Shown here one piece after another: positions 13,001-25,365 of a stretch of 64,000 bases of DNA. The notes under the pieces were generated by a model. It was not told the origin of the DNA, searched no databases, and was given only the letters and a program-made list of their open reading frames with translations. The translations under genes were made by a program, and so were the position numbers. Origin of the DNA: Mangifera indica (taxonomy: Eukaryota > Streptophyta > Magnoliopsida > Sapindales > Anacardiaceae); contig NC_058153.1 of assembly GCF_011075055.1 (NCBI RefSeq), forward strand, positions 10,044,001 through 10,108,000, in the 5' to 3' direction. Positions within the stretch are counted from its first letter, which is position 1. Each line of letters opens with the position of its first letter.

Positions 13001-15090
13001 CAAAGCAAGTCTATCCATTGATTTAGTGATAATCACTGACCAAACAGGGAATAATATTTCTTTCTTTCATGCACCATAACAATTCATGATCTGATTCAGT
13101 CAAGCAGCATCAATTTTGCATCTTGTCAAAGGATATCAAGTTGCTTACCTGTACTACCGCAAACCCAACTGAAGCATATTGAGTATACTGTTTTACTTTC
13201 TTTCTTCCTGCTTCACCTTCTCTTTTCTGAAGATCTTGCAACTTGGGATATATTTGGGCAAGAAGCTGAAACACAATTTGTGCATTGATATAGGGAACTA
13301 TACCAAGAGAGCATATTCCCAGTCTACCAATGCCTCCCCCAGAAAATGTATCCAATGTGCCCAATAGACTGTTCTGATCCAAATTGCCCACAAAAGCCTC
13401 TCGATTAACTCCACCAAGAGGAATATATATTCCGAGTCTGGATAGTGCCAAAAGTCCCAAGAGCTTAAGAAATTTTCCAGGCAACGGGCCTTTGAAGAAG
13501 TCCCCAAAATCAATGGAACTGTCCTCAATTGCAGCTGCCAAAGATGAAGATCGCTCATCAAAAAGATAGAATTCTTATCATCAATTGCCACGAGAATATT
13601 TACCATTTAAAGAAGACATTTAAAAGCCAAGAAAACAAACCTGCCAATCCTCGAGCTGAAGAAGATTTTTCCTTCTTTGTAGTGCTCTCAAATGATGGTG
13701 ATAACAAGCTTACAAAACTTTCCCAAGCGCTATTTAAACTAGAACATACATCTGGATTGACACCCAAGGGATCAAAAACTGAGCTTTCACAGCTGAGAAA
13801 AAATTCCAATCAGCAAGTGGGATAAATATTACCACAACTGCTACTTAACCAGATTTCCAGCAATTGTTGAAAGTGACAAAGAAGAATTTAATATATACTG
13901 CAGTTGACAACATGGATATATGACTGCAGGTCTCTACACAATTACAACTTGTTAAGTGAACAAACGTAAGTTCCTTTGAGAACATTTTGGTTGATTATGC
14001 AAACCCCTAGCACAACTTTTAGCACCATAGCTTCTACAAAACTCCAAAAACAGGATCATATATGCCACTTAGTAATAAGTGAGGAACAAGAGCCAGTATG
14101 ATGGAAAATTGGTAAAATCCAAGATCAGGATAAGGCCTGAATAATGAAAGAAGAAGAAAACCAACACAAATACGCTTGGCACATGTTGTATTTTTTTACC
14201 ATACTGCCAAGAAGAACAAAATTGGCTGAGCGAGAGACTATTATAATGAAATTACTACATTACTAAAATAAATGTCGTTTCATTGACATTGTATTTTCTA
14301 TAACTCAACAAAGCTACCATGACTTTGTATCCTAGTAACATGCTATGACCACTATACAAACAAAACTTATACAAAACCATCCTCAACATATCTTAACCAA
14401 TTTTGCCACCTAAAAACTTCAGCCCAATCGTAATTTAAAACCAATCCAATTCAGATGCACTAATCCTCTCCGGCCTTCTCTTCTATGTATCCAGTTCCAC
14501 TTTTCCAGCCTTAAACTTAAATACATAATGCAGACAATCAAGCACAAAAACACATAATTTCTCTATAGATGTAACCACAGGCTCCCGTTTCAAACAACAA
14601 AAAATATATATATAAACACATACAATCAAGAAAAAGAATACACAGGTGTGTACCTCTAAAATAATGTCATATCAGTGTTAGGTGATTGCACACAAAATGG
14701 AGAACATAAACACTTGATATCCTCTATAATTGCAAATAAAAAAAATCAAATTTTAAACAGCACTGTTGTACCCAACAAGAAAGCCAAAAAGCAAAAAAAC
14801 CGTAAGACCCTCATTGCATAGCAAAAACAAAAAAGAAAGGAAGTATGAATGCGAATAATATAACGAAAAGTGAAGTGGGAATCTGATAATTATCGAAGTA
14901 GAGACCTTTGAGATAGAGAGTAAGAAGAGGGAGTGGCGATGGAGTTGTTGGGTTGTCTTTGAACGGAAGCTCTGCATATGGGATTTCTGAGTGTTGAAGA
15001 TAGTTTTTTGGAGGAAGAAACGCTCGAGCTAAGAGGCCAAGCACATGAAGAACAAGAAGCTGCAGCAGCTTCACTGAACGTAATCAGCAT
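10092..15090 (-). CDS. SCY1: Plastid SecY translocase subunit (thylakoid, SCY1), complete
   Basis: SCY1 is the channel of the thylakoid Sec system; with SecE it moves cpSecA-dependent proteins such as plastocyanin and OE33 across or into the membrane. Eight minus-strand exons join in frame: 14906-15090, 13641-13792, 13149-13534, 12150-12449, 11976-12065, 11476-11599, 10983-11146 and 10092-10322. That gives 543 aa, close to the Arabidopsis length as I remember it. About 60 Ser-rich residues form a transit peptide, followed by a DPLGVNPDV segment and IDFGDFFKGPLPGKFLKLL. The SecY core includes the plug region (LDTFSGGGIGRLGICSLGI), KLGNGTSLLIF, RPYVNDFSTQWV, the cytoplasmic loop AERKIPLNYASR and the C-terminal VGCATDTARKVQAEIISQ. 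All introns are GT-AG; the largest (1113 bp) follows the transit-peptide exon. The chosen ATG opens the Ser-rich plastid leader; a longer overlapping frame reads through the first intron. No defect seen. Confidence 0.96.
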
Positions 15091-15200
15091 CTCTCTTCTT
15101 CTTCTTCTTGGTCTTATCTACTTCTCGGCTTCCGTACTTCAACTGCCTCAGAAGTGGGCTTAAATTTTGTTTCAGAAAAGATAATAAAAATAAGATTTAT
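15091..15200 (-). promoter_or_regulatory. SCY1 5' leader and proximal promoter
   Basis: On the minus strand the ATG follows a GAAGAA-rich purine leader. About 65 bp upstream lies an AGCCCA element (plus 15155-15160), a site-II-like motif common in plant genes for organelle and ribosomal proteins. No clear TATA box was seen. Assignment rests on position and motif only. Confidence 0.35.
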
Positions 15201-15479
15201 AAATATTTTTGAAGCAAATAAACAAAAAATAACCTCTTTTAGGATTGGTTATTATTAAAAAATTTTGTAAAATTGGTCATAAAATTTTGTAGCTTGACCT
15301 TAATCTTTCTTCCATCTAAATTTTTTGAATAGATATTTTGATGGTGTGAATACTTTTTTTTTACTTGTAATTGCGTTAATATGGGTAATAAACAAATTAT
15401 AAAAGTAGGGTTTTATCTGTGTATAAAAGTTGGATTTGAAAGGAGCTCTTTAATCTCAAACTGTATTTTAGATCAAACA

Positions 15480-15790
15480 ATTCAATTTCAAATCAAGGAT
15501 TAGACTCATTTTTCAAAATTGAGTGAAGTTCGAATTGATAATTTAAATATTTAAATTCAAACTTATTTAAATTAATTTTAAAATTAAATTATTTTTGAAT
15601 TAAGTTCGAATAATTTATTAATCTTAAAACGACTTTTTTGAATTTAAATTGATCTTGAGTTATGACTTATTCGAATTGAATGTATTTCAAATTTATCTTT
15701 AATAAAAGAAATTGATAATTTTCTAAATTGAATTATTTTAATTCAGCTTTTTAATTTGGATTTGTAAGCATATGCCTTAAAAAATTGCAA
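15480..15790. repeat. Degenerate (TTGAATTTGAAT)-type repeat tract
   Basis: Dense imperfect reiterations of TTGAATTT, AAATTCAA and GAGTTCGAAT words on both strands. Similar tracts recur at about 16740-17190, 21880-22150 and 57240-58150. The unit is not regular enough to define a monomer by eye. Confidence 0.45.
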
Positions 15791-16739
15791 AGGGATATAC
15801 ACCGAGGGCCAGGCAAGCTAGAAATCAAGGGCCTAGAAAAGCCCATTTAAGGCCCAAACACATATAAATCTTATTTGGATTAGAGGTGAGCTAACCCAAG
15901 TTTGATTGGCTGGCGTGGTTCGATAATGAGCATCCATGGCACGGCCTCAAGTCTAAGTATAAGAAAAAATCTAGCTCGAAGTCTAAGGATAAGAAAAAAT
16001 CTAGCTTGACTCGAGCTAGATTGGAAAAAATTAACTAATAATAAATTACTTTTTTTTTTATTTCACATTAGAACGAGAAACTTTAACAGCTCACTTTACT
16101 TATTATTAATGACTTCAACTCAATTCCAAAAGTCCCATTTTCTAAAAAGAAACTTTAATAATTCATTTTACCTATTATAAAATAAGGTTAATATTTTCTT
16201 TTCCCAATATAATTAAACTTCGCTCCAATGTTTTTGATTACTGAAGAGTAAAAATTAAAAAATTTTAGTTGAGCTTAACTTAAGCTTGAGTTCATATTTT
16301 TGAAACTCGTACAACATGAGCTTACGCTTGAATTCGACTCCTTTTTGCACTCAAACCCACCTTTAAGATAACTACATCATTTAATGGGCCAAGATTCAAA
16401 CACGATTAATCAGGTCTGGTTACATGCTGTGGGCTAGAATTAAATGTTTAATATTGATCAAGGCCCGTATAAGAAGGTGGTACAATATTAAGGACCTTGA
16501 GAAGCCCACTATGGCCCAACCCCAACTAAAACCGTGTTTAAGGAACCAGGATCCAAGTAAGATAAATGGGGTCTGGGATTTAGGCTGAAAATAAAAATTT
16601 AATGTGTTATGGTGAACTTAAAACCAATCATTTAAAATACACTCATTTCTCCATCAATCCCTCCCTCCCTATCCACCCCACCACCAAAAAAAATAAAATT
16701 ACCAACATGGATTGAATCATTGAACCTAGGCATAAACAA

Positions 16740-17190
16740 TCAAATTTTGAAACCCATATCTTAGAGTTAGATTTGATTTGAATCGAGTTTGAACAAGATT
16801 CGACTTAAAATATAAATCTAAAAGAGCTAACTTGAAATCGACAAACTGAGACTTAAACTTAACCAAAAAAACCAACTTAATTTTGTATTAGATTTTATCT
16901 AAATTAGTTTGAACTCTAATATTCAAATCAGTTTGAATTTGGATCTTTTGATCCAAATTCAAACATGAACAACTTGAATAAAATCTAACTTTACCCTAAC
17001 ATGATAATAGATAAATAGAAGTAATCAAATTTGGGTCATTTTCAATTGGCCATAACTAACCTGAAGATAAATTTGAACTCAACTTAAAGAATAAATTTAT
17101 TTTGAATTTGATTCTAATTAACTTAATATGTTTAGATCAATTTAAATTTGACTCATTTAATTCAAATTCAAATTTAACCTTATAAAGTTT
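16740..17190. repeat. Second degenerate AATTCAAACT-type repeat tract
   Basis: Same word family as at 15480-15790, with many copies of GATTTGAAT, TTCAAAC and AACTTAA. No coding content. Confidence 0.4.
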
Positions 17191-17703
17191 AGAACTGTAT
17201 CTGTGAGAAAAATAGGGATATCAGGTTCTAATAACCTACTAAACAAAGGTAAGAAATTTAAGATAAAGCTTATTGCCTCCATGATATCCTTAAAATAAAC
17301 AAGGAAACGAAAAGGCATAAAAGAGTGGTCAAGGATTAGGTTGGTATATTTTTTATGGATGATTTTGAGGCAGTTGGAGAAGGAGATTCTTTTATTAATA
17401 TTAAATCTTAACCAACACCTAAAAAGAGAAAGATAGATGTGGATGGGGAGGAGGTTGAGTATAAATTGTTATCTTCTCCAAGTCTTAACGACTTGTCTTT
17501 ATGACTGATAATTTTCAATATGATTTATTACTTCGATACGATATAATACTAAAAAAGTCGAGTTAGGGTTAAGTTTTTGTAACACAAAATTTATTTCAAA
17601 TCAATTCTATATGATTCAAAAATTAAATTAAACAATGTTAAAAGTCACACAAAAGTAATATTATTTTAATAGAATTTGTTAGGGATAAATTATTAAACAA
17701 TGA

Positions 17704-17832
17704 TATGTGTACACACTTTTGGTTTATAATTTGAGTATCCAAATGATACATCATTACATGATTGAATCTTACTTTATCTTTAATTTAAATCATCTATTCA
17801 CATTATCTGTGTACCAAAAGTGTATACACATA
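17704..17832. mobile_element. Small inverted-repeat (MITE-like) element
   Basis: The left end TATGTGTACACACTTTTGGT (17704-17723) matches the reverse complement of the right end (17813-17832) at 19 of 20 positions. Weaker matching A/T-rich sequence continues outward on both sides, so the true termini may lie slightly farther out. The interior is AT-rich and non-coding. A target-site duplication was not resolved. Confidence 0.55.
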
Positions 17833-20800
17833 GTTTTATTGATAAATTATAAAAATATTGATACAGTTTAAATTTTTATAGATTGTATATAATTATATTT
17901 TTATATAATTGTAATTACTTATATTATTTTATTATTTTATTATTAAGTAGTAAGAATGTAATTTAATTAATTAGATTATTGACAAGGTTTAAAAGTCTTA
18001 GTATGTAATTTTTAGACTATTTATAAACAAAATAAAATATTATATTGTATGTTTTATTAACAGTAGATTGAGGTTATCTAGTGAATAAATTAAAACGATA
18101 AAAACACTTTAAAAAGTGAAAACAATAAATAATTTCAGGTCAATTTAGATTGAACTGGATCAACTTAAATATTAAATGGTTGAGTTAAGGTTAAAAATTT
18201 TTATACATATTATGACAATCATTTTCTGATTTAAAGTTTTATGCATCTTACGACATATATAAAGCACACATGATTAGAATTTGTTATCTGTTTTGTATAA
18301 ACCAATACATCGTTAGATTGTTTGGAATTATTTGGATTATTATTATTATTATTATTTTGCATTTTTAATCCAAAAGTTAAAAAATTATTTGTCTCTTGGA
18401 GAATTATGATCTTCTTATGACTCATATAAATGGTATATAGTCAAAACTCCTCCTATGGCAACATACTACAGAAGCAACTAATTGTATTATTTATTTGTTA
18501 ATTACCTCAAATTTTGGACTTAATCATTTATTTTCTTTTGGTCCCATAAATGGATCTTATAGAGGTAAAGAAGGGTTTCAAGAAAACTCTTTTGAAAGCT
18601 TATTGTTACCATTTACTCATTAATATGTATGCTTTTTAATAGACCTTCAATCATTTATTTTTCGTTCTTTTACTTAAGATTACAGTCTTAATTTGTATAC
18701 TTCTCATTAAAATAATTTTTCATATCATCAATAAGTATATGTGGGATTGAGATTTGTTTGACGTTCATTCACCAAACACAAAATGTATATATTTCAGGCA
18801 GTTGCCTTCAAAACTTAGAGATTCCAAGCACGGAGGAACATCGAAACCTAATTAAGAAAGGGGGTGTCAAATGTGATTAATGGTGGAGGGTGCCCATGTC
18901 ACATTGCCCCCACTACTTCATTATACATGATTGTGAAGAAAAAGATCAAGAGAAAAGTTAATTGAATTTAATAATTTAAATGTGGGTGAGAGGCAAGGGA
19001 ACAGGTAAGCATGGTGGCCTAGAAGCCTACATATCTACAAAAAGATGAGCAAATTAAAAGGCATATTGATTTTGCCATTTGTCATCTACTGGTTGGCCCC
19101 CTTGCCCCCTCTCTCTCTTTACATTTCTTCATTCCCTTTTACATTAAAATTTCATTAAAAAATCATTTTCCTAATGCCCAACAAAGCATATTATAAAATA
19201 ATTAATCATGCAACCCGATTTATAAAAAATAAATAAATAATTAATACTCTTATGTCAGCTTTTATTTGGTGAAGTTGAAGAAAAAAAATGATACATTAGG
19301 TAATCTTTAAAGACCATCTTTTCCTTTCTAAGGGTTTTAATTTGATTTGTTGATTGGGTTAGATAAGCTTTAGATATGATTATAATTAAAAATTTTAGTT
19401 TTAGTTCAAACATAATTTAGGTTTCAGATAGATTTGGATAAAAAAAATTGTTCATTAATCTTTTGAGCTCGAGCTTGAACAAAGGTTGTTCAAGCCCTAG
19501 ATTTGATAAAACTAGAATATTTGTTATAGACAAAGTATATTCATTAGGCTTTTAAATCTATAGGGGATTGTAAGCAGGTTTTTGCAAGTGTTTAAAGTTA
19601 CAAAATCAACTCGAGATAGGCTCAAAGCCCAAAAAAATCGAGGCTCAACAAAAAATTTGAGACCTAAAATTTTTTCACGGGTGTAAGCTTGAACAAGCTA
19701 GACTCAGATTAGTTAGCATGGTTGATAGCCCTAGTTTTGGTGGACAACTATGATTAAAAAGAGTAATATTTTATGTATTTGATAATTCAAAATTAGAAAT
19801 AAAGTAAATAATTAAATCTCATGTCAATTAATTACACTTTTTTGTACATTATATTGGTGAGTAAAAATAATTTAAAATCAAATGCGTTTTAATTAATTTT
19901 TAGAAAGATTTTTAATATTTGTTGTCCATTTCATTTTCATCTTTTTATCTTAAACTTTGGATTTAATTCATTGTTCTTATTGTGGTGCTACTTCCCCTTA
20001 ACTTTCCTCAAACTCTCTCATAAATGCAATAAGAAAGTGTTGTGTTACCAAGTCTTTTGTAATTTTTAAAATAAATGATTTGTTTAATCTGTTATAATAA
20101 TTTAAATATGAAAGATAAAGAAATGAAGGAAAAATTGAAGGAAGGAAGTGAGACAAAATTGAGAGAGTAATTTTATATAGAATTCGGATGCTTCTCAATT
20201 ATGATTACAAGTGATAGAAAAATGGGGTTTATATAGCAGTTTGCCGTCACCCTTTTTATCTAATGCATTGACTAACACCCTTTTGTTTTTTTTTTTTCCT
20301 TTTCCAATTTCTTCCTCTATGTGCTTGCCATAATAAATGTTTTCCCACCCCTTTTTCTTGACTTCATTTGGTGGAAAGTCACCTGGATCTGTAACACAAT
20401 CAAATATTTTACAAGTAATTTTAATCAACAACTCCAACAATAAGTTAAAAAAACAACATAAAAAATATTTCTATCTATTTCCCTATACTTTTTTATGGAA
20501 CCAAGATTATAAAAAATTTCTATAAATTCTTTGGAAATCTTAAAAGAAAGGCCATTAAGTATTTTTTAAGCCAACTGGGTTTTTCTTTTTTACAAATAAA
20601 ATTATAAATTAAAAAAATCAAATGGGTTTATTTCTTTTTCTTTATAAAGAAGACATTTACTTAAATTCTAATAAATTTACCAAACATCTTCTTGTTATAC
20701 GGGTGGATTCAAATTCAGTTGGTAAGCTTGAATCGCTCTTTAACTTAGCTCGAGCTAGAACTTGTTTTGTTGGCTATTTTTCATTTTTTTTCTTTAGTGA

Positions 20801-21879
20801 TTTCTTTTTTTTTTTTATAATTCTAATCGACCGAGTTTAATCTTGAACTAATTATTTTGAATTTGAGTTGAATTCAAAGTAATCTTTATTGGGGTTCAAC
20901 TTGAATCCACCCTTGTAAGAAAATGTTCTTTTTTTTTTTTTTTTGTTACAATTAAATCAAAATAGAAAATGCAATCAAAAGAAATTGACCATACGAAATT
21001 GGTAAAATTAATCTGATATTTCTTCTAATAATTTAGAAGCCTTTCAACTATTTTATGTAAATCCGAGTTGGAAACTAGATTTCTTATGGAACTAATGAAT
21101 ATAGTTATTAATATACTATGATACACATGATGTATTGCAAGATACAATACAATATAGATTGAAAACAATACAAATCCTAAGATATATAAAAAATTATACA
21201 ATATAGAAGACATATTATACGATACGATATAAATCATACGATATAATATGAACTATATAATACAATATATATTATCAATATAGATTATACACCTTTTTGA
21301 AAAAGTAATTAGTAGTAGAAGTGTATTTGAGGAGGTGTAAAATTTTAAGAAGTTTTTGTAATATTTTTCAAAATAATAATATGATAATTAAGAGGATTTA
21401 TAATGGTATATAATATAAAATATTAAATTTTTAATACATAATACAATATATAATTTGATTATCATACTAACAAAGTCTCGTCAACTTGATTAAAGTAAAA
21501 ATGTGAAAATATAACTAGGATAAAAAAAATTATAGAAATAAAAAATGGAGAAAGGACGAAAGAGACAAGAAAGGAAATAGATGAGTAAACAGTCACTTTT
21601 AATTCAAGAAAGAAAGAGTCGGCTTTGTCTTGCTTTTTCAAAAAGCAATTTTATCATGCAAAGCAAAGCCATGGCATTTTCTTCCACTTGCACCACCCTT
21701 ACGAAACCCTATCAGTGGTTACCTCAATTTATAAAAACAAAACACATAAAAAACAAAATCAGGTGAAAAGGTCCTTTCGTTGGTGGAACATGGTGCCCAT
21801 CACCACTTGCTCAGCCGCCGACTACTCACGCGCCACCACTTGGCTCAATTTTTTTTTCTTTTTTAACTTTCTATCAAGG

Positions 21880-22150
21880 GTGAATTAGTTTAGAGTTCCT
21901 CAAGCTTAGATTTAACTAGTCAATTTTAAACCAAAAATTGGGTTCATTTTTATATACGAACCTAATTTAGCCTGATTTAAATATTCGACTTTAATCTAAT
22001 TTAGATAAAATCTATATTTAAATATTTTTAAATTGAGTTTAAATCTCAACTCATCAATTCAAATTGATTCTTTTATACCTGAGTTAATATTAAATTAAAC
22101 ATTATTTGAGTTCACTGTGACTTCAATCTAACCCTATTTCTATCACATTT
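21880..22150. repeat. Third degenerate TTGAATT-type repeat tract
   Basis: Reiterated AATTTAG, AAATTGAGTTTAAATC and TTCAAATTGA words, of the same kind as the tracts near 15.5 and 17 kb. Non-coding. Confidence 0.35.
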
Positions 22151-22659
22151 TAAACGCAGTTTCTCAATCTAAATAATTAACAGTTTTGCTCTTATCTCTA
22201 ATTTTCAAATAATTTATTTATGACTTTATCAAAATCTAACTCATATTTGTAATATTTTATATTTAAAACATGATATCAGATAAGGAAGATCGGTACATCT
22301 AGATATTAAAATTAATCTTAACTTTTAATTCATGAATTTGCAATTTTATAATTTTTAGTTAGAATGATTATCTATGGTTGTGTTGATTTATTGTTATTGC
22401 ACACATTGATATTTAAGGGTATATAGATGGCGTAATATGTATTATGTTACATTAATAAAGTGGATTAACGATTTAGAAATACATTAATAGGGAAAACAAC
22501 ATAAGTCTACAAAAAAAAAAAAATTCGGTAGTTGGTGCAAAATTCTCCCATTGCCATACAAAAATATTCCAACCCAAACATTTCACACATATAGTGTGGA
22601 AAAACACAGCAACTCATTTTTTTCACATATTTTTTATGTTTAAATGTTTCTACCTTACC

Positions 22660-22920
22660 TATTATGAGGGTTGAATTCAAACCGAACTAAATTTGAACTC
22701 AACTGAATTTAAACTCAACTCAATTACTATTGAAATGAGTTCAAGCCTAATCTCAGGCTCGACGAGCCACAAAATTCAATCCTCGAATTCGGCTCTCTTA
22801 TGAGCCGAGCTGCTCTGGAGCTGTTCACTAGCTTGGCTCAAGTAGGCTCAATGAGCCTGATCACGAGTTGAGCTTCGCGAGCTCAAATGAGCCTATTTAA
22901 AGCTCATGTGCTTCTACCTT
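22660..22920. repeat. GAGCTCG/GAGCCGAG-rich dispersed repeat segment
   Basis: Clustered GAGCTC, GAGCC and GGCTCA words in both orientations stand out from AT-rich flanks. A second cluster lies at 23860-24120. The two may be ends of one old element, but no alignable termini were found. Confidence 0.4.
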
Positions 22921-23931
22921 CTTTTTAATAATTTGAAATTAAATTGAACTATAATAACTCATCTAATAAAATCAAACTACATAAATATCATTATTTCAAT
23001 AAAAAATGATTAAGCAAAAAAAAAAAGAAACAAACAAAAAAAAGTATGGAATTTCTTACCATTCAGAATATGAAATATATATTATTAAGAGCAAAGTTAC
23101 TTAATTCTATTAAAGAAAAAAAATCTTAAGAACTAAAAAATTAGTATGTAAAAAATTAACAATAACATTATATAAATAACAAACTTCAATTCTATTAAAT
23201 GTAAACAACAAAGATGAATAGTATTTGTTAAAAGGTACTTTAGAAAATACCCAGAAAATGAACATTGTCTTCTGACTTCTAAGTCACCAATACAAATTCA
23301 TTTGTAAAATTCCATGACTTGCTTTATTCATACTCAGATTTTTCACTAAATTTTGTATCTACCAATTGAGATGGTCCAAAAAGAGCCCACAAAAGGTGTA
23401 GTTTGAGATTAAAAAATTAGTTCAAGATCAGGGAGTTAAGACTCAATTTTAGTTTGAATATAATTTAATTTGAATAAGTTTAAATTCAAATATTTTGATT
23501 AACTCAAATATCTATCTTTGAAAATAAACCTAACCCATATACTGAAATAGCTTAGATCAAATCAAGTCATAATGGCAAGTGACTATCTAACTATCTCAAG
23601 TATCAACTAAACTTGAGCTAAATATTTTAGAAAGCCACAAAACATTCATGCAAAAAGTTATCAGATTTTTGTCTCATTCATAGAACCCCAACTAGTCTAT
23701 TTGGGAAATCCAAGAAGCTATCAAGGAAGCTCTAAGACCTAAGAAAGACCAATAGGAAAATGCAAGAGTGCCTCTAGCTCGGGGATGGAGTGTTTGTTTC
23801 TTAAGCAAAAGATCACAAGTTCGATCATTTTCTAATGCACAAGCTTAAAGTTTTTTTCGCTTGCTAACAGGCTGCCTTGGCTCACGAGCCGAGTCGAGCC
23901 ACTCAGCTCAAAGCTTCCACTCAAGCTCAAG

Positions 23932-24107
23932 TTCATGCTCATTTTTTCAAGTATATAAAGCTCAAGCTCGTTCATATATAACTCCTTTTGGATTCATTCG
24001 AATCGAGTTTAAGTTTGAGTTCATGCTTGTTTTTTCAAATATATAAAGCTTAAGCTCGTTCATATATAATCTGTTTTGGGCTCCTTCGAGCCAGGCTTGA
24101 GCTTGAA
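23932..24107. repeat. 88-bp tandem duplication, two diverged copies
   Basis: Copy 1 begins at 23932 (TTCATGCTCATTTTTTCAAG) and copy 2 at 24020 (TTCATGCTTGTTTTTTCAAA). Both continue with a TATATAAAGCTxAAGCTCGTT segment and the same CATATATAA phrase, 88 bp apart. The TATATAAA in each copy is probably incidental to the repeat. Confidence 0.75.
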
Positions 24108-24374
24108 CTCGATTCGAATCTAGCGTTATCTATTATTATTATCATATGGTAAAAGTAATACTATATTTAGAATTAAATTTTATTAATTTATCCATACACT
24201 ATGATGTAGTATTATGTGATTAAGTGATTTTGAAATGAGAGAAAAAATAAACAATTACATCTTTCAATCACATGTAGCCATCTTAGTTTGTATGGATATG
24301 TTAGAAAACTTTGTTTGTATGTATAGTTTTATTCAATGGTTTATGTAAGTAAAAAGCAAAAAATGATTAAAATT

Positions 24375-25365
24375 CATCTTATTATGGCATACGATGAATT
24401 GGTTTAATTGTTGAGTGATCGTCTAGGTATTGACCGTAGAAGAAATAATATAGAAAACTTTGAAATCCAAAAATGCAATCAATAGGATTTCTTATAACAT
24501 TGAGGATGATAATGATGTTGCTTGTTACATTAGCTTTTATCAAAACAATGTAAACTGATTTGTTACTCTACTTGTGATGCTTACTGTAAATTCAAGAAGA
24601 CAATCTTTAGTTCTTCACTTGGAAGCACATAAGTTTGAAAGTGATAGTAACTAGAGTAACAATTCAATATGCGATGAACCTTTCAATCCAAAGTTTGGGG
24701 GATAATATCACTTTTCCTCAAAGACCAATATTAAAGTTGAATCCCCTTAAAAGTGATCCAGAGCCCTTTTAAGGTAATGCTAACATAAATATTGGTGGTG
24801 ATCGTATTAATGTATCTAGTTAAGACTTATTAGAACTACAAAGAATTGGGTTAATGGAGAGAAGGAAAAGGTATTGAATTTAGGTTTCTTCCATCGTAGT
24901 GATAAAATGTGTGATGTTCCAATTGACAAACCTAAATTTAAAGCGACAATGATTGTTAATTTAGGTGTAGATAGTATCAGATATTCTTTGAAATTAGCTT
25001 CAATTGCATTGCATGTGACACATGAACTGGTTAATGAAATACCACCAATTGATGACAAAAGACTAAAGCAGTCCATGATCCAATATGCCAGTTACCTCCC
25101 TTGTCCAACCATCCAATGATGCTTATTATTGATAAGGTGATAATAGGATTTAGTGCCTTGCAAGTAATTGATATTTTCAAAAATAAAAAGGTATTGCAAG
25201 ATGCATTAACGAGGAATTCTTTGGAGTTTGATTTTCAATTTAAAGTTTGTAAATCAAAAAAGTATATATAAGAGATTAAATACCTTCATGAACTATGTAA
25301 ATGGCTTGCAAAGGCAACAGGATTGGAAGATTGTGAGTATTTTCAAACACTACATTTAGATGATT
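24375..25365 (+). pseudogene. Mutator-like (MuDR) transposase, N-terminal part, broken and split
   Basis: The frame near 24385 reads MAYDELV and then LSDRLGIDRRRNN, matching the N-terminal module of plant MULE transposases. Acidic stretches follow in other frames. At about 25170-25265 one frame gives IDIFKNKKVLQDALTRNSLE and then FDFQFKVCKSKK, typical of the MuDR N-terminal domain. A final piece reads HELCKWLAKATG and ends LHLDD. Stops and frameshifts are frequent. Homology stops at 25365, where the Tekay-type LTR begins, and resumes after that element at 34135. The identification rests on remembered motif order. Confidence 0.65.

Larger units (their letters stand above)
15201..24370. other. 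Gene-free AT-rich intergenic region with degenerate repeats
   Basis: About 9 kb with no recognisable gene on either strand. Open frames are short and of simple composition. Contents include long stretches built from TTGAATTTGAGTT-like words, an inverted-repeat element at 17704-17832, a somewhat more GC-rich stretch at about 18780-19120, poly-T runs near 20800 and 20930, and GAGCTCGAG-rich segments at 22660-22920 and 23860-24120. Confidence 0.6.

Noticed and set aside
13298..13606. Minus-strand frame overlapping SCY1 exon 3
   Set aside because: Wrong frame relative to the conserved SecY reading; it runs from the intron into the exon.
14978..15163. Plus-strand frame with a hydrophobic C-terminus opposite the SCY1 start
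   Set aside because: Its sequence is explained by the reverse of the Ser-rich transit peptide and the GAAGAA leader.
18838..18915. Partial hairpin around GGGGGTGTCAAATGTGA and TCACATTGCCCCC
   Set aside because: The pairing needs a gap and mismatches, and no known RNA family fits.
24874..25119. Plus-strand frame MNLGFFHRSDKMCDV as a stand-alone gene
   Set aside because: It lies inside the broken MULE transposase region and has no start context or family of its own.
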